Source: Burhinus oedicnemus (taxonomy: Eukaryota; Chordata; Aves; Charadriiformes; Burhinidae). Taken from it: a stretch of DNA of 64,000 nucleotides. The position numbers and the translations under genes are program-made. The number at the start of each line of letters is the position of its first letter. Positions within the stretch are counted from its first letter, which is position 1. Of the stretch, positions 35,787 to 47,541 are shown one piece after another. The stretch is from positions 218,725 through 282,724 of the forward strand of contig VFFE01007040.1 of the NCBI GenBank assembly GCA_008921705.1, read 5' to 3'. Below the pieces are notes generated by a model. The model worked only from the letters and a program-made list of their open reading frames with translations. It was not told the DNA's origin and made no database searches.

Positions 35787-36609
35787 AAAGCAGATAAACT
35801 TAATACTATCATCTGATTACAGTTATGTAGGAAGAATCCATAGATTTGGGTCAACATTAATAGCTTTGAGGGCAAAAAATACCCTCTGGGCAAAAGATAG
35901 AAAAACGTCTTCTAGAGAGATAAAATGGGAAGGTTGCTAAGAGATGAATAAGCTACATGTCTCTGCTATTCACTGAAATCCTGCATTCACCACTGCAACA
36001 AAAAGGTTTCTTTTGCCACATTAATCTCTCAACTACAGTATTCTTTATTTAAATTATGAACTAATGGCCTGCATAATTTCATTCATTAAAAAAGCCCATT
36101 TCCTATTATAGATTATGACACTGAAGAGGAACAGTTGTTGAGGGTCCAACACTGTAGACTTGGTTTGAAGTGCAGAGCTCTGAAGAATGATGAAGCTGAG
36201 GGGGATGTCTTTGACTTGTGTAACTAATTGCCTCTACCACACTGCCCTGACTTCTCAGCCAGAAAACCAAGGGGTAGCAAGCCAAAAATTTAGAAGTATC
36301 TTTTATTCTGTGTCTACTTTATTTAAAAAAAGTGTTTAATGTAAGAAGGTATTACAGCCCATAATAGAAACTTACTTAACTAGGAACAAGATAATTAAAC
36401 ATGTTATTTAAATGCTCAGTATTCTAAGTGAACTATCTACTTTTAATCAAGATCTGTGTGCATTAAGTTAATGATAAACTTCACACAGTTCATGCATTAA
36501 AAGGCTACTGAAGAAGGATAAAGCTTCCTGCTTGGCCATTGATTTCTTCATCTTGTTATGAAGACTAAAAAATGTTATTTTTATCAAATCTATTACATTG
36601 AAGACATGG

Positions 36610-36642
36610 ATTTTAGACTACTTCAGATTTTAGACTACTCAG
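36610..36642. repeat. 16/17-bp tandem duplication
   Basis: ATTTTAGACTACTTCAG (36610-36626) is followed at once by ATTTTAGACTACTCAG (36627-36642). The copies differ by one T. It looks like a simple local duplication. Confidence 0.92.
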
Positions 36643-37408
36643 AAAAATGCATTTCTTATGTAAATAGGTAGTATAGAAATAGTGATTTTGTTTGGCTACA
36701 GTAATTTCTGTACTTGGTCTTGAATTCATAGAGCTATGCAGACTCTCTCTAGTGTCCAATCTACCCATTCACAGTTTATTTTAACCACTGCTACAGACAA
36801 ACAGGAGATAAAACTTAGACGAGTACATTTCTCCATAATCTAAAGTCCTGTCTGCAATATCTTATATGCTGGACTATGCAACAGATGTAAACATATTAAA
36901 ACATGGGTATGCTCCACAAATACGGTAGTTGAAGAATAAGGTTTCAATTTCTGTCGAAGTGTGGCATTGCCTAAGTGCGGTACAGTTTTCTATCATCTCC
37001 CTGACACCAGACGTCATATGGGTCTTGGAGCAGGAGAGAGGTCATGTTGTGGCCTAAAACGTGGCCTGAACTGGGGACATGGGGAAGCACTGAACCTTGT
37101 GTTCAAAAAATGACCTGTGAGATATCTAGACCACTTAAAGGCAGGGTGAAACTGCATCAAAAATAATATAGTTGCATTATAACTAGTGGCTAAAATGAAA
37201 GTAATCTGCTTATCCTGGTCAATCTGAATGATATCAGTGTCCCAGATGAATGCTTGGGGTATTTCCAGTGATATAGTTTTAATTGCATCAGTTTTAATTA
37301 AATCTGGCACATGTGTGTTCAGATTCTGCTCAGTTATTTTCCACTGTACTGATACTGTAACTATGATCCTGCAGGATGAACATGCATGTGCTGAACAATG
37401 TATTATGG

Positions 37409-37438
37409 CAGAGGTTGTCCTCTGACAGAGGTTGTCCT
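37409..37438. repeat. 13-bp direct repeat, 4-base spacer
   Basis: CAGAGGTTGTCCT occurs at 37409-37421 and 37426-37438, separated by CTGA: a local duplication with a 17-base period. Confidence 0.92.
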
Positions 37439-40400
37439 TTCTAATCATCATTATTGACACTTTCTACAAGCCTACTGGCTTCACAACACTCTGCCTTTGG
37501 CAAATTGTAGTGAATGGTTGAACTGCCTGATTTGATTTCACGGGTGCCTGTGTAAATACTGTATATTGCACCCCGTAGGGAGGAAGGCTGCTGGTTTGTC
37601 TGTTTTGGCTGCTGTGACCAGGGCCAGGGAAAGCCGTATGGAAGGAGCAGGAAACTGTGCCTTCCGGACAAGTAACTGGACACACTAAGATGGGAAATAT
37701 GGGCAAGAAATAGAAGCACAGGAAACAGTGAACTGTCAACACTGCTAGAAATTGGCAGACACCTTGCTGGGGAAAAGGCCTGGCACCCAGAAACAGAGCT
37801 ACAGAATGCCTTAGAGTTGACTAGAATACAGAGAATTCATAGGAAACTAGTGAGAGTTTCTTGAAGTTTATATAAATCCAGAAAGCCACTGAAGTCTGCC
37901 TGAAAGGCAGATGTGGAGGATACCTCCCTCGAAAAGGCACAACTGGAAGGTGCAAGATCTTTGTTATTCCTTTGTTTAGGTTTACCCCACAGTTGAACCT
38001 CATAGTCCTGTTTTCTCAACTTGAAGGGTTCTGCTGTTCCAGTGTGTGAGTTGTGTTGTAATAAAATATTGTGCCTGATGATACAGACATATGGTATGTT
38101 GCTGAGATATAGAGCCTCATGATGTGCGCGCTTTAAAGAGATAATGGATGTTTTCCCAGCTCTGTCTGGTTTGGAGTCTCGGCATTCATTACTGTTCCCA
38201 AATTTCTGGTGCGGTTTGTAGAGTATGCATGGTGATATTTGATTCCTTTAAAGAAAAACTTTGAGTAGGAAAGCGTTTTTCTGACTAAAGCAGCAACCTA
38301 AACAAGAAGAATGCATATAGCTAGCTTCTTTGTATTTGGGGAGTCCCTGGTCATTACACTCCTGATTTGCTTTGCTCCTGATCCTTAATCTTTATACTTC
38401 CTTGAATTTTCAAAGAGAGAACTTGTTCACGTTACTACTTCCTCATTTTTATAAGAAGAAAATTAATTTTAGTAAGTTTTTCAGTAGCTGTAAAGATGCC
38501 AGCTGAGCTGGGATTGTGCCTCTGTCCCTTTTACTGTTGTTATTAGTGGTTATGTGGAAGTATCAGTTTCTACTTCATTTTCTGGTTCCTAGTGTGATGT
38601 TTTACTGGAAGACATATTTCTTTCTAGCAATTTCACTTTCACACAGAAAGTTCTAATTCCATATCACCTTGTTGGAAAGAATTCCCCACAAATGTTACTT
38701 TTTTGCCCTAAAAATATGTTATTTTGTATATTTTACTTCACCTGAGAAACAGCTTACATAGTATCCGCACCATTCTGAGCCAAAAAATGATCAGTAAGTA
38801 TGTTAACTGTATCTCTACACCGAAGTGTTACTAATAGTCTCAAATTTCTGTCTTAACTTTGGTATTTCTTTGTCAGACTTTTTTTAAAAAATATATACTT
38901 ATCAGAACAGTCCTAATTTCTGTTATTGGTTTGCTTAACCCAAGAGGCCTGTTTCTTGGCTTTCATTTGTGCAGATTTTCAACCAGTGATAGCACATGTT
39001 TTAGTATATTGCTCTCCAGCGTGTCCTGAATGTGTTTCCTATTCCATACAGTTTCTTAACAATCTTTTTATTATCTTAAAGGCATTTTATGTCAATTTGT
39101 TCAGCCTGAAGTTTCCTGGGTTTGCATAAGTTTAGTTGAACTGTGGACCTTTCTCAAACACCACAGTGGGTTCCGTATGTGGTGATCATACAATCACATT
39201 CCTATTGATGACCATGGCTTCCACATATAATAGACATAAGATTATGTAATTTTTACTTTTCTCAGTTTTATGGTCCTTTTTGACCAGTATAGTACCTTTG
39301 GAAAGTCCTTCTATATTTTTCTGTATCATCTATTAAGACTTCTCTGAAGTGTCATTACCTTTGGTCCCACTATCCTTCTAAGTGATATACCATCAGTTCC
39401 AGGCACTTCTGTTTCAGCTCTGTGGATAACACAGACGTGGTTACGTGCCGATTTATTCCCAAGGTACCTCCAAGCAATAGCTGTTAATGAATTTTTTCAA
39501 TGTTTCACCTGTGTGAAACAGTACCTCTTAAAAACAAAGTGGAACATATTTTCAGGTTCACTCTTCTTACGTGATGTTTAAAGAGACAGTCTACCATCCA
39601 TACTGTTCTTTTAGCACAACATTTATGATCATCCTTGAGCTGTGTTTCCCTCTAGTGCGTCTTGAATGAACTCTGCACAATTTTCCTCTTCCCTGCAGAT
39701 TCGGTACTACAGATGACAGGGATAGGCTGGTGAATAATTTGCTCTCTGGCGTCTGAATGACAAGTTATAGGAATTATTACTTCACTTTAATAAAATGAGA
39801 GGACTATAGTCAAAAGAATGAAATGGCCAAGCTGTTTAGCTCTTGAAGTCCTACTTCTTTGTGTAGACATATATGATTTTTTGTAGTCTTTTTCTCTAAA
39901 CTTTTCTGGTATTCAGGAAATTTTGCTAGTTTAAACAAACCACTGTCTTCCAAAGTCTGTGTTTGGTTTACTATTAGTTCTCTTACCTTTTTTTGATGGT
40001 TCCTAGGCACACAGACAAACCTCTCAGATTTCTCGCTCATGGTGAGGGAAATCCCGTGCTCTGATCTTGCAGGATCACAAACGCAAGTGAGGTCATAGCT
40101 CAGCACTGCGAGTGAATGAAATGCAGGCCTACGTGTGGGAGAAACAATGTGACACATCAGTTGTCTGAAATTCACTCTCTTTATGCAAGACTTGACAAAT
40201 CTCTGGAGTTGTGCTCTGCAGCATTTTGATTCTCCAGCAAGGAAATCAACAGTGGCTGTCATTTTCAGAGGGGTAGGGGCAGAAACTTGGTCATTTGTAA
40301 TTAGTTACAGGTTCCTAAGGCTATGACAGAGCTGACTGGGAGAGTCCAGGACTATGTTTGCTGTCTACATGCTTTATTGTCCAGAAGCCATGGTAATTAA

Positions 40401-41264
40401 CGTGTTTTATTTCTTAGAGGTTCTGTAACTAATTTTGTACTGTTCCCTTTTATTGTCTTGTTTGTGGTATTAATGAAATTGCTAATACAGACTTACTGTA
40501 GTAAGGGTCTTATGCTAAGTACTAACATAAACATAAATTTACCTGAGTGATATGGTGTAATTATTTTCTTTGGTTATCTACAGGGTAATGTGTAAAGTAA
40601 ATAGGAAACTATTACTTCCTACTTTGATGGAAAAAATTTTAATTATTAAAAAAGTTTTGAAATTAGGAGCTGCATGTCATATTTTTAATCACTCCACCCT
40701 TGCAACTCTCTTATCTTACAAACAGACCTCTGAGGAGGATGCTGTGTAGCAATATGTTATACAGGGACTTCGTGAAAAGCAGGCTGAATCTGACTGTTTC
40801 TGCAAAGTATTAGCAGTTGAAAGCAGCATCAGCGAATAGGGATTTTTTTTCTTTCCTATTATTATTTATCAGTTTGCTATTTTACGGTCACTATTACTAT
40901 AGTAGCTATTTAACAGCTAGGTCTATTTAACAGATTTTTTTCCTTTTCCTTTCTTTGCTTCTGACAATTTACCCTTCTTCTGTTGCCATTTGAGTGATAT
41001 AACAGAAACTTAAAAAAGGAGTTAGTAGAACACTCTAAAAGCTGCCAGATTTTGAATTGTCAAATCTCTTTTGGCAGCTCATTCCACAGCTGAGCAAACT
41101 TGAGTATGAACACTTTATCTTTCCTATTTTGTTCATGATTAAAAAGGTGCTTAAGCCTTATGCATAAATTTGAACCATGTCAGTAGTCCAATTGACTTTT
41201 GGGGACAGCAAACATGCCTTGGGTTTTATATCTTTAAATTCCCTCTCTGAATTGGAGCTTTGGT

Positions 41265-41780
41265 TCAACGTTTGGGCATCCCAAAGAAAAGAAGTTCTTT
41301 TTTCATGTCATAGGAGGATGAGAGTGTGGTTGCTGAGATACCTGGGTTTTCCAAACACAAGTGGTTGAAAACTGGACTGGAGTCTTCAGGTGGTAATAGA
41401 AGAAGATTAAAGGGAGCAATGTTGTTATGGCTCATGGTGATGAGAAGGGCGATAATGTGCTCCACACTTGCTAAAGACTTTTCTTGAGCTCCATCATTAG
41501 CTTCAGGCACAATGTGCTGCACAAAATCGTTACTGAGTGACAGCAGTTTTAACAGCATGACCTGACCTGCTTTTATTGACAGAGAATGAAATGTCTGTGT
41601 GCCACAGCTATTCCGTAAGGGAAGGTGAGCTGGGAGATAAGAGCCATGGCGAGGCAGGCAGGGCAGGAGTCTCACGGTCACAGTGAGGGCACAGTCCCAC
41701 AGTACCAGAACAAGAAAAGCAGAGTGGATCTGGTCAGAGTAACCATGGTCACCCAAGTCCAGATCATTAGGTGCATCCAC
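41265..41780 (-). CDS. Open frame of 171 codons, unknown, probably non-coding
   Basis: This is the longest open frame outside the retrotransposons. The predicted product begins MDAPNDLDLGDHGYSD, has a hydrophobic stretch at about residues 22-40 and further leucine-rich parts, and ends KKELLFFGMPKR. I recognise no domain. The 5' half lies in a locally GC-richer patch with repeated GTCACAGTGA-like words, where stops are fewer, so the length may be a composition effect. No splice context, nearby promoter or companion frame supports a gene. It could equally be a relic of an unrecognised repeat. It is listed for completeness and not as a supported gene. Confidence 0.1.
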   Translation of the reverse strand: MDAPNDLDLGDHGYSDQIHSAFLVLVLWDCALTVTVRLLPCLPRHGSYLPAHLPLRNSCGTQTFHSLSIKAGQVMLLKLLSLSNDFVQHIVPEANDGAQEKSLASVEHIIALLITMSHNNIAPFNLLLLPPEDSSPVFNHLCLENPGISATTLSSSYDMKKELLFFGMPKR

Positions 41781-42671
41781 AGTGACAAGGCACGTCTGAG
41801 ATCAAGCCAGGAAATCAAGGCAGCAGGTTGAGGTCCAATCCAGAGCAGTAAGGTACACAGCCAGGCATGGCTGTGACAGCAGGAGCGAAGGCAAGGTCTT
41901 GAGCTTAAGTGCAGCTCCTACTGAGAGGGACAGACCCTTTCTTGTCGGAACATTTTCTCACACGGCTTTTTCTACACAGCTGTCTGATTTAAGGCTGTAT
42001 GGCTGCACCACTGAGGCTGACCCTGAGTCCAGGCAGTTAAACCCTCGGGTGCTCAGCACCCCGGCATAAAGAACTATAATGGAACAGTTACTTAATGAGT
42101 ATTCTAGTTAGATCTCTCTTTGGTCTTCTTGGTATTTTGATAGTGCAATTTTAGTCTTGTTTGAATTCATATGGATAATCTGTAAGCTTTTATTTCCAGG
42201 ATGAGATTCAGCTTGCCTGTTAGGACAGTCAATAGTCACTTTGACAGGGCAATCTATACCCACTGAAATAGATAGGCTTTTTGTCTAGTTGATAGTGAGA
42301 AGTATGTTTTCCAAAGGTGATTTAGAAAGCTAGCATGGTGTACAGAATTACTGCTATAGCCAGCCGTTACCTTTAGATGCAGGAATCTGTCAAAGATGTG
42401 GCTCCACTCTGAATAACACTGCAAATTAAATGCTGCCGTTCACTCAGGAGCCAAAGAGTAAAGGTCTCTTGTGCGAATAGGTGTCAGATTAGTTTGATGC
42501 CTTTTTCTATGACAGCAGGTGCTGATGGCATTATCTACCTTTTTGGACCTAGCCTGGTTGTTGGAGAACAGAGGGGAACAGAATTGCAGGCTGTCCTCCT
42601 CTGGGAAATGCATCCGGGGAGAGACTGATCCCTGAGCTTTTATTTCTTGGGACCATGTTAGAACTACAGGG

Positions 42672-42701
42672 CCTTTTACTATAGCACCTTTTACTATAGC
42701 T
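42672..42701. repeat. 15-bp tandem duplication
   Basis: CCTTTTACTATAGCA (42672-42686) is followed directly by CCTTTTACTATAGCT (42687-42701). The two copies are identical except for the last base. Confidence 0.95.
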
Positions 42702-43568
42702 CTTCCTACTGAGTCTGCACTACCTTGCAACAAAGCGTGCCAGTCATGAAGGTGAAGAGGACAAATAAAAAGAGCATGATTCTAGCCTAGAGCTCAGGGC
42801 ACTTGGCTGAGAGCCTGGATCCTAGCTTTGCGGTCACTGCTCCCTTGCAGTGTATGTACCTTGAACAGTTGTTGAACAAAACAAAGAATACATCAGCAAA
42901 GAGTTTTACAGGGATGACTCAAAATCACAGGAGCCCTGTGCCAGTAATTAGTGGCATCAGCATGGATGGTTCAGCAAAAAAGCCTTTTTTTGAAGTGAAT
43001 AACACTGCAGCTTGAGCCCTCCCTTCTGTTCCTTCCTCAAACTCATAGCCGTTCTCTTCCTTTTACCTCAGTATATCAGCATGAGGAGGTTTGAGTTGAA
43101 AGTGGTTCTTACCACTTACCACAAGCCTTCAGGAGTCCTTGGAGATAAAGAACAACAAGTACTTGCTATTTGAAGGAAAAAGAAAAGCAGCCAAAGGGGA
43201 AAGGAAGTCAATACATTCAATAATATGAACAAAACTCACTCAGGTTTTTGTTGAATGCTTTCATCATCACGGTTCTATCAATTGTCCATCTTGATAAAAA
43301 TAAGATTTGTTACATATGAAAGAGTCCTCACCTATCCAAAATCTCATTCCCAGATCACTCAGTGTTTATGTCTGCATTGTTAAAGGCATTCATTCCTGTA
43401 CTCAGAGATTATCCCTAGATAGTTTTTTGGCATCCCCAGATACAAAGTATTTTGCACTCATGGTGCTCAGAAACATCCTCTTCTGGGTAGAAAAGTCATG
43501 CCTACTCAGCATGGAAGATAGATGACTATGGTTGCTATTTTGGGCTTCATGTGGCAGTGGTTCTCAAG

Positions 43569-43607
43569 AAAAAAAAAAAAAAGAAAGAAAAAGAAAAAAA
43601 GGAAAAG
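43569..43607. repeat. A-rich low-complexity tract
   Basis: A run of A interrupted by single G residues (AAAG/AAAAAG pattern). No element that would explain it as a poly(A) tail is recognised before it. Confidence 0.9.
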
Positions 43608-45452
43608 ATTTATCCACTTCAGAGGAGTGAAATAACATGAGACTGCATCATAATTCTTCAAAGTAGTACTTTTATGCTACTTGATGTTGAGTTCCCTGGA
43701 GAGACAAGACAAGTTTTTGGGGGTAAAGGTTGTTGTGTGTTGTGTTGATGACAATGTAGAATGAGAATGTGTGTATCTTCTGCTCTTGTCAATGTCACCT
43801 TTAGACAGTGGTGCATCCTTAAAAAAAACATCTCCAGTATTCTGATGTCGTCTGAGAGCAAATCAATGTATTAGCAATGTGGATATTCCAGGGACCAGGG
43901 TCCAAGGGAGAAGGGGGATTTAAATAATTTGGTGATATAGATGTACCCTGTCTAGGTACAGCCAGCTAGGTCATGGCATGCTATCCGTTCTGTCAGCTAT
44001 TGTCTTTGTTACAGCTCACAAAGTCACTCTTGTGAGGTCATCAGAAAGTGGAGTTTGAACCATGCATTCAGCCTGTTCTAGGCTCGCAAAATTACTTCAA
44101 AGGAGACAGAAGCTTGAGGTGGGAAACCCAGAGCAAATCTGAAACTGTGATGAAGCTCCTCTTTCCTAGGAAAACAATTGCTAGTCTTCAGAAGAACTCT
44201 CCACATTTTCTCAATTTCTGTTTTATCTCTACTCCACATTCACAGAAAATCTTTTAGCACTTAATTCTGGGTCTATTTTGCATACTTGAAATCATCCATG
44301 AATATCATTATATTAACAATTACAATACAAAGAAGATCAAGGAACAAGATTGCATGTGGAATTTGGGATGTGCAGCATCATAATTAGTGAAATTGGACCT
44401 GGTGAGAACTAACTTTTTGTTAGTATTCCTAATAGATGCTGAACTAGGAATGGTCAGTGCAACTCTTTCAGCTTTGTGCTTGCATTATATTCTGGTTGAA
44501 ATTCGCTGACTTTAGATACCAAGAACATAAATATTTAATAGCATCCTTCTAGAAAATTTTTATTTATATTTATTAAACATGGGCAATATATTTAAATTAC
44601 ATGTTTCTTTTCTCTGAAAATTAGTACAACATTAAAATAATAATGTCATTTCAAATTACTGTCTTGAGTAAATAAATAATCTGAAGGTTTAAACTGGATT
44701 TTGTATCTTCTTTCTTCTGGCTGTAATTCATGTCCGTTATTATTTCTATTTATGTATCTTAAGGCTTTTTAAGATGCCTGTTCAAATAATAGACCTTTCT
44801 GAGTACAGAACACTAAAATCCTTGTAGTGTCAGTGTTACATATTCTCAGCCTAGTCATTTGGAAGCACTGTACCTCATAATGTGTTATGCTTTTAAGGTT
44901 CATAGATTTTTTTGTTTCTTTTTGCTTCTCAGGGTTAATTTTGCATGACAAGAAGTGCTAGAATAAATGGCCAAAATACAGCTTCAAATAGCAAGAAAAA
45001 GGTTTCTACAAACCTTTACGAACCATTTGGCCACATTAGCTCTCTTTTCCCTCTGTTGAACCTACCTCTAATTTAGTCACAGATGTTATGTTATCTTTCT
45101 GTTTATCACAAATTAGCATAAAAAACAAGGAACTAAACTGTTGACTTGTACTACTGCCAGTAGCACTGTGACATTACTTCTACAGCAGGAGGTAGTGATT
45201 ACGAAGGGATCCTGATGCTCCTCAGTGCCTTTAACAAAGACTGACTACAATTATATTTTATTATGGAAAGGGTTAGTTTAAATATTATGGTTCATTGTCA
45301 TGTTTCATATCAACTTTTGTGAACAATAGGGCTACGTGTTCTTTAACTGACCTAAACATCAGAAAGGTTCTGTTAGGAGTAAATTAAATGTTTTGGAATA
45401 AGAAAGACATGGAACTCATACTGAATTTAAGGAATTACATCTCTTCTTCCTT

Positions 45453-45471
45453 AAAAAAAAAAAAAAAAAAA
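45453..45471. repeat. Poly(A) run of 19
   Basis: Nineteen A in a row followed by GAGAAAAG. The upstream sequence shows no SINE or processed-gene features, so it is taken as a simple homopolymer tract. Confidence 0.95.
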
Positions 45472-46364
45472 GAGAAAAGATGTGATTTTTTCAAAATTTC
45501 TTTTTAATATTAAGATTTTCACTTCTGGGATATAAGAATGATCCTGACCAGGTGAATCTGGAAAAATAAACTTTTATTCCAAAAATATAACACAAGTATT
45601 CAGGTTGCAGCTATATCTGCAACTGCAATTTTTTCTTAGAGACAGAGACTTAAAACCCCAAAGGGGTTTGGTGAGGTAGTCCCAGGTAGTCACTCTTTGT
45701 TATGATTATTATTCAAAACTCTTTCTATGAAGTGTTAGATTCATCTTCCATTTTACCTTTGCTACAGGTTCACTGTGTTAAGGTCACACATACATTATAA
45801 CTATTAGTGAAATATATCTAGATGATTATCTAATTCCATGAAATCCTCAACTTGAACATAGCAAGACTATAAAAAAAAATTAGGTGCAAAACTATTCTGA
45901 AAAGAGAAGAAAGCAGGAAGCAATTAAGATCTTATTTTACTTGCACAAGTTTAAGAACTTTCCATGTAAACACCAGCTTTAAGTTTCAAGCGGAACACAG
46001 TAGCTTTTTCATAGTCCTCAGAAATGGGAAGGTATTTCACTCAAGGAAAACATATTCCTAATTACAGACTGTTGGAAGGCATTTCAATTCCCTAATAACT
46101 AGTGGAAGTTAACTAAATGTTAAAAAAATGTATTTCAGCAGCTCTTCATTGAATTCAGCTTTGGTTTTGTTATCTCCGGACTGGATTATTTGTCTTGATT
46201 TGCATGGAGTTTTTCATGTTCCTTTTGTGTATGTGTAGGCAAAATCAGAGGATTCTAGTGAGAGGGAATAATTTTTTTGTCTGGGAAAACTGAAAGCAGA
46301 TTGTTTGATAATGCCAAGAAATATTAAAGTGGCATTTGGTGCACTAGAAGCTATGTATTTATAT

Positions 46365-46413
46365 AATCATAGAATCATAGAATGGTTAGAGTTGGAAGGG
46401 ACCTTAAAGATCA
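46365..46413 (-). mobile_element. CR1 LINE, minimal 49-bp 3' tail
   Basis: AATCATAGAATCATAGAATG, then GTTAGAGTTGGAAGGGACC and TTAAAGATCA, after which similarity to CR1 ends abruptly. This is the extreme 3' end (minus strand) with its terminal repeat and nothing of the coding region. Reverse transcription that stopped almost at once would leave such a stub; a later deletion is the alternative. It lies 190 bp from the next CR1 in the same orientation. Confidence 0.88.
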
Positions 46414-46603
46414 GCTGCCAGTGTTGAAATAGTATCACTGACACATCTTGTTTTAAGTGTGCCAGTAATCAGCTGTTACTGGTATTCTAGTAGCAGCACA
46501 AACCAAAAAGTTAATATAAAGTGTGTTTCCCAAACTTTTGTTTGTATAACTTTAAATTCTCCTTTATAAGTCACTGAAGATTCAAAGGCACATAAATTGA
46601 CTG
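46414..46603. other. Short unique spacer between CR1 copies
   Basis: AT-rich unique sequence with no CR1 text, so the 49-bp stub before it and the 0.9-kb copy after it are separated by about 190 bp of host DNA. Confidence 0.6.
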
Positions 46604-47541
46604 TAGAATCATAGAATTGTAGAATGGTTTGGGTTGGAAGGGACCTTAAAGATCATCGAGTTCCAAACCCCTTGCCATGTGCAGGGACACCTTCCAGGTT
46701 ACTCAAAGCTCTATTCAACCTGGCCTTGAACACTTCCAGGAGTGGGGCATCTACAACTTCTCTGGGCAACCTGTTCCAGTGTCTCACCACCTTCACAGTA
46801 CAGAATTTTTCCCTAATATCTAATCTAAATCTACCCTCTTACAGTTTAAAACCTTTACCCCTCGTTTTATCGCTACACTGCCTGATAAAGAGTCCTTCCC
46901 CATCTTTCCTGGAGGCCCCCTTTCAGTACTGGGAGGCTGCTATAAGGTCTCCCAGGAGACTTCTCTTCTCCAGGCTGAACAACCCCAACTCTCTCAGCCC
47001 ATATTCATAGCTGAGGTGCTCCAGCCCTCTGATCATGTTCATGGCCCTCCTCTGGACTCACTCCAACAGGTCCATGTCCTTCTTATGTTGAGGGCTCCAG
47101 AGCTGGACGCAGTATTACAGGTGGGATCTCACCAGAGCAGAGCAGAGTAGAGGGGCAGAATCACCTCCCTTGACCCGCTGGCCACGCTTCTTTTGATGCA
47201 GCCCAGGATGTGGTTGGCTTTCTGGGCTCCAAGCACGCATTGCTGGCTCATGTTGAGCTTCTCATCAACCAACACTTTCAAGCCATTCTCCTCAGGGCTG
47301 TTCTCAATCCATTCTCCGCCGAGCCTGTATTTGTGCTTGGGTTTGCCCCAACCAACGTGCAGGACCTTGCACTTGGCCTTGTTGAACTTCATGAGGCTTG
47401 CACAGGCCCACCTCTCAAGCTTGTCAAGGTCCCTCTGGATGACATCCTTTCCCTCCACCATGCCGACCACACCACACAGCTCGGTGTCATCGGCAAACTT
47501 GCTGAGGATGCACTGAATCCCACTGTCCATGTCGCCGACAA
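46604..47541 (-). mobile_element. CR1 LINE, 0.94-kb 5'-truncated copy
   Basis: Minus-strand copy opening on the plus strand with AGAATCATAGAATTGTAGAA and ending near 47541 in the RT, just upstream of motif C. The frame at 47129-47530 (minus) gives '[20 protein letters not shown]', with FADD at 47486-47497, then '[30 protein letters not shown]' and '[12 protein letters not shown]'. Later parts are interrupted by small changes, including an extra AGCAG near 47142-47148. The catalytic Asp pair is kept, but the copy lacks the rest of the RT. Confidence 0.94.

Larger units (their letters stand above)
35746..41264. other. Unique AT-rich DNA, no gene recognised
   Basis: No family is recognised. Contains direct duplications at 36610-36642 and 37409-37438. 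The open frame at 39810-40262 (minus, 150 codons) is long for this composition but has no domain, signal peptide or repeat that I can identify. No transposon landmark is seen. Confidence 0.5.
41781..46364. other. Unique DNA, GC-richer at its start
   Basis: 41625-42060 is richer in G and C than its surroundings and contains short degenerate words (CAGGAGC, AAGGTCT, CAGGCATGG); it may be an old repeat I cannot name. After that come unique AT-rich DNA, a 15-bp tandem duplication (42672-42701), an A/G-rich tract (43569-43607) and an A19 run (45453-45471). No gene is recognised. The TAA-rich stretch at 44.56-44.76 kb is complex and free of repeats. Confidence 0.5.

Noticed and set aside
43554..43568. 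CAGTGGTTCTCAA as a possible hAT-type inverted terminus
   Set aside because: No matching reverse-complement end with an 8-bp target duplication was found nearby, and the word is followed by an A-rich tract.
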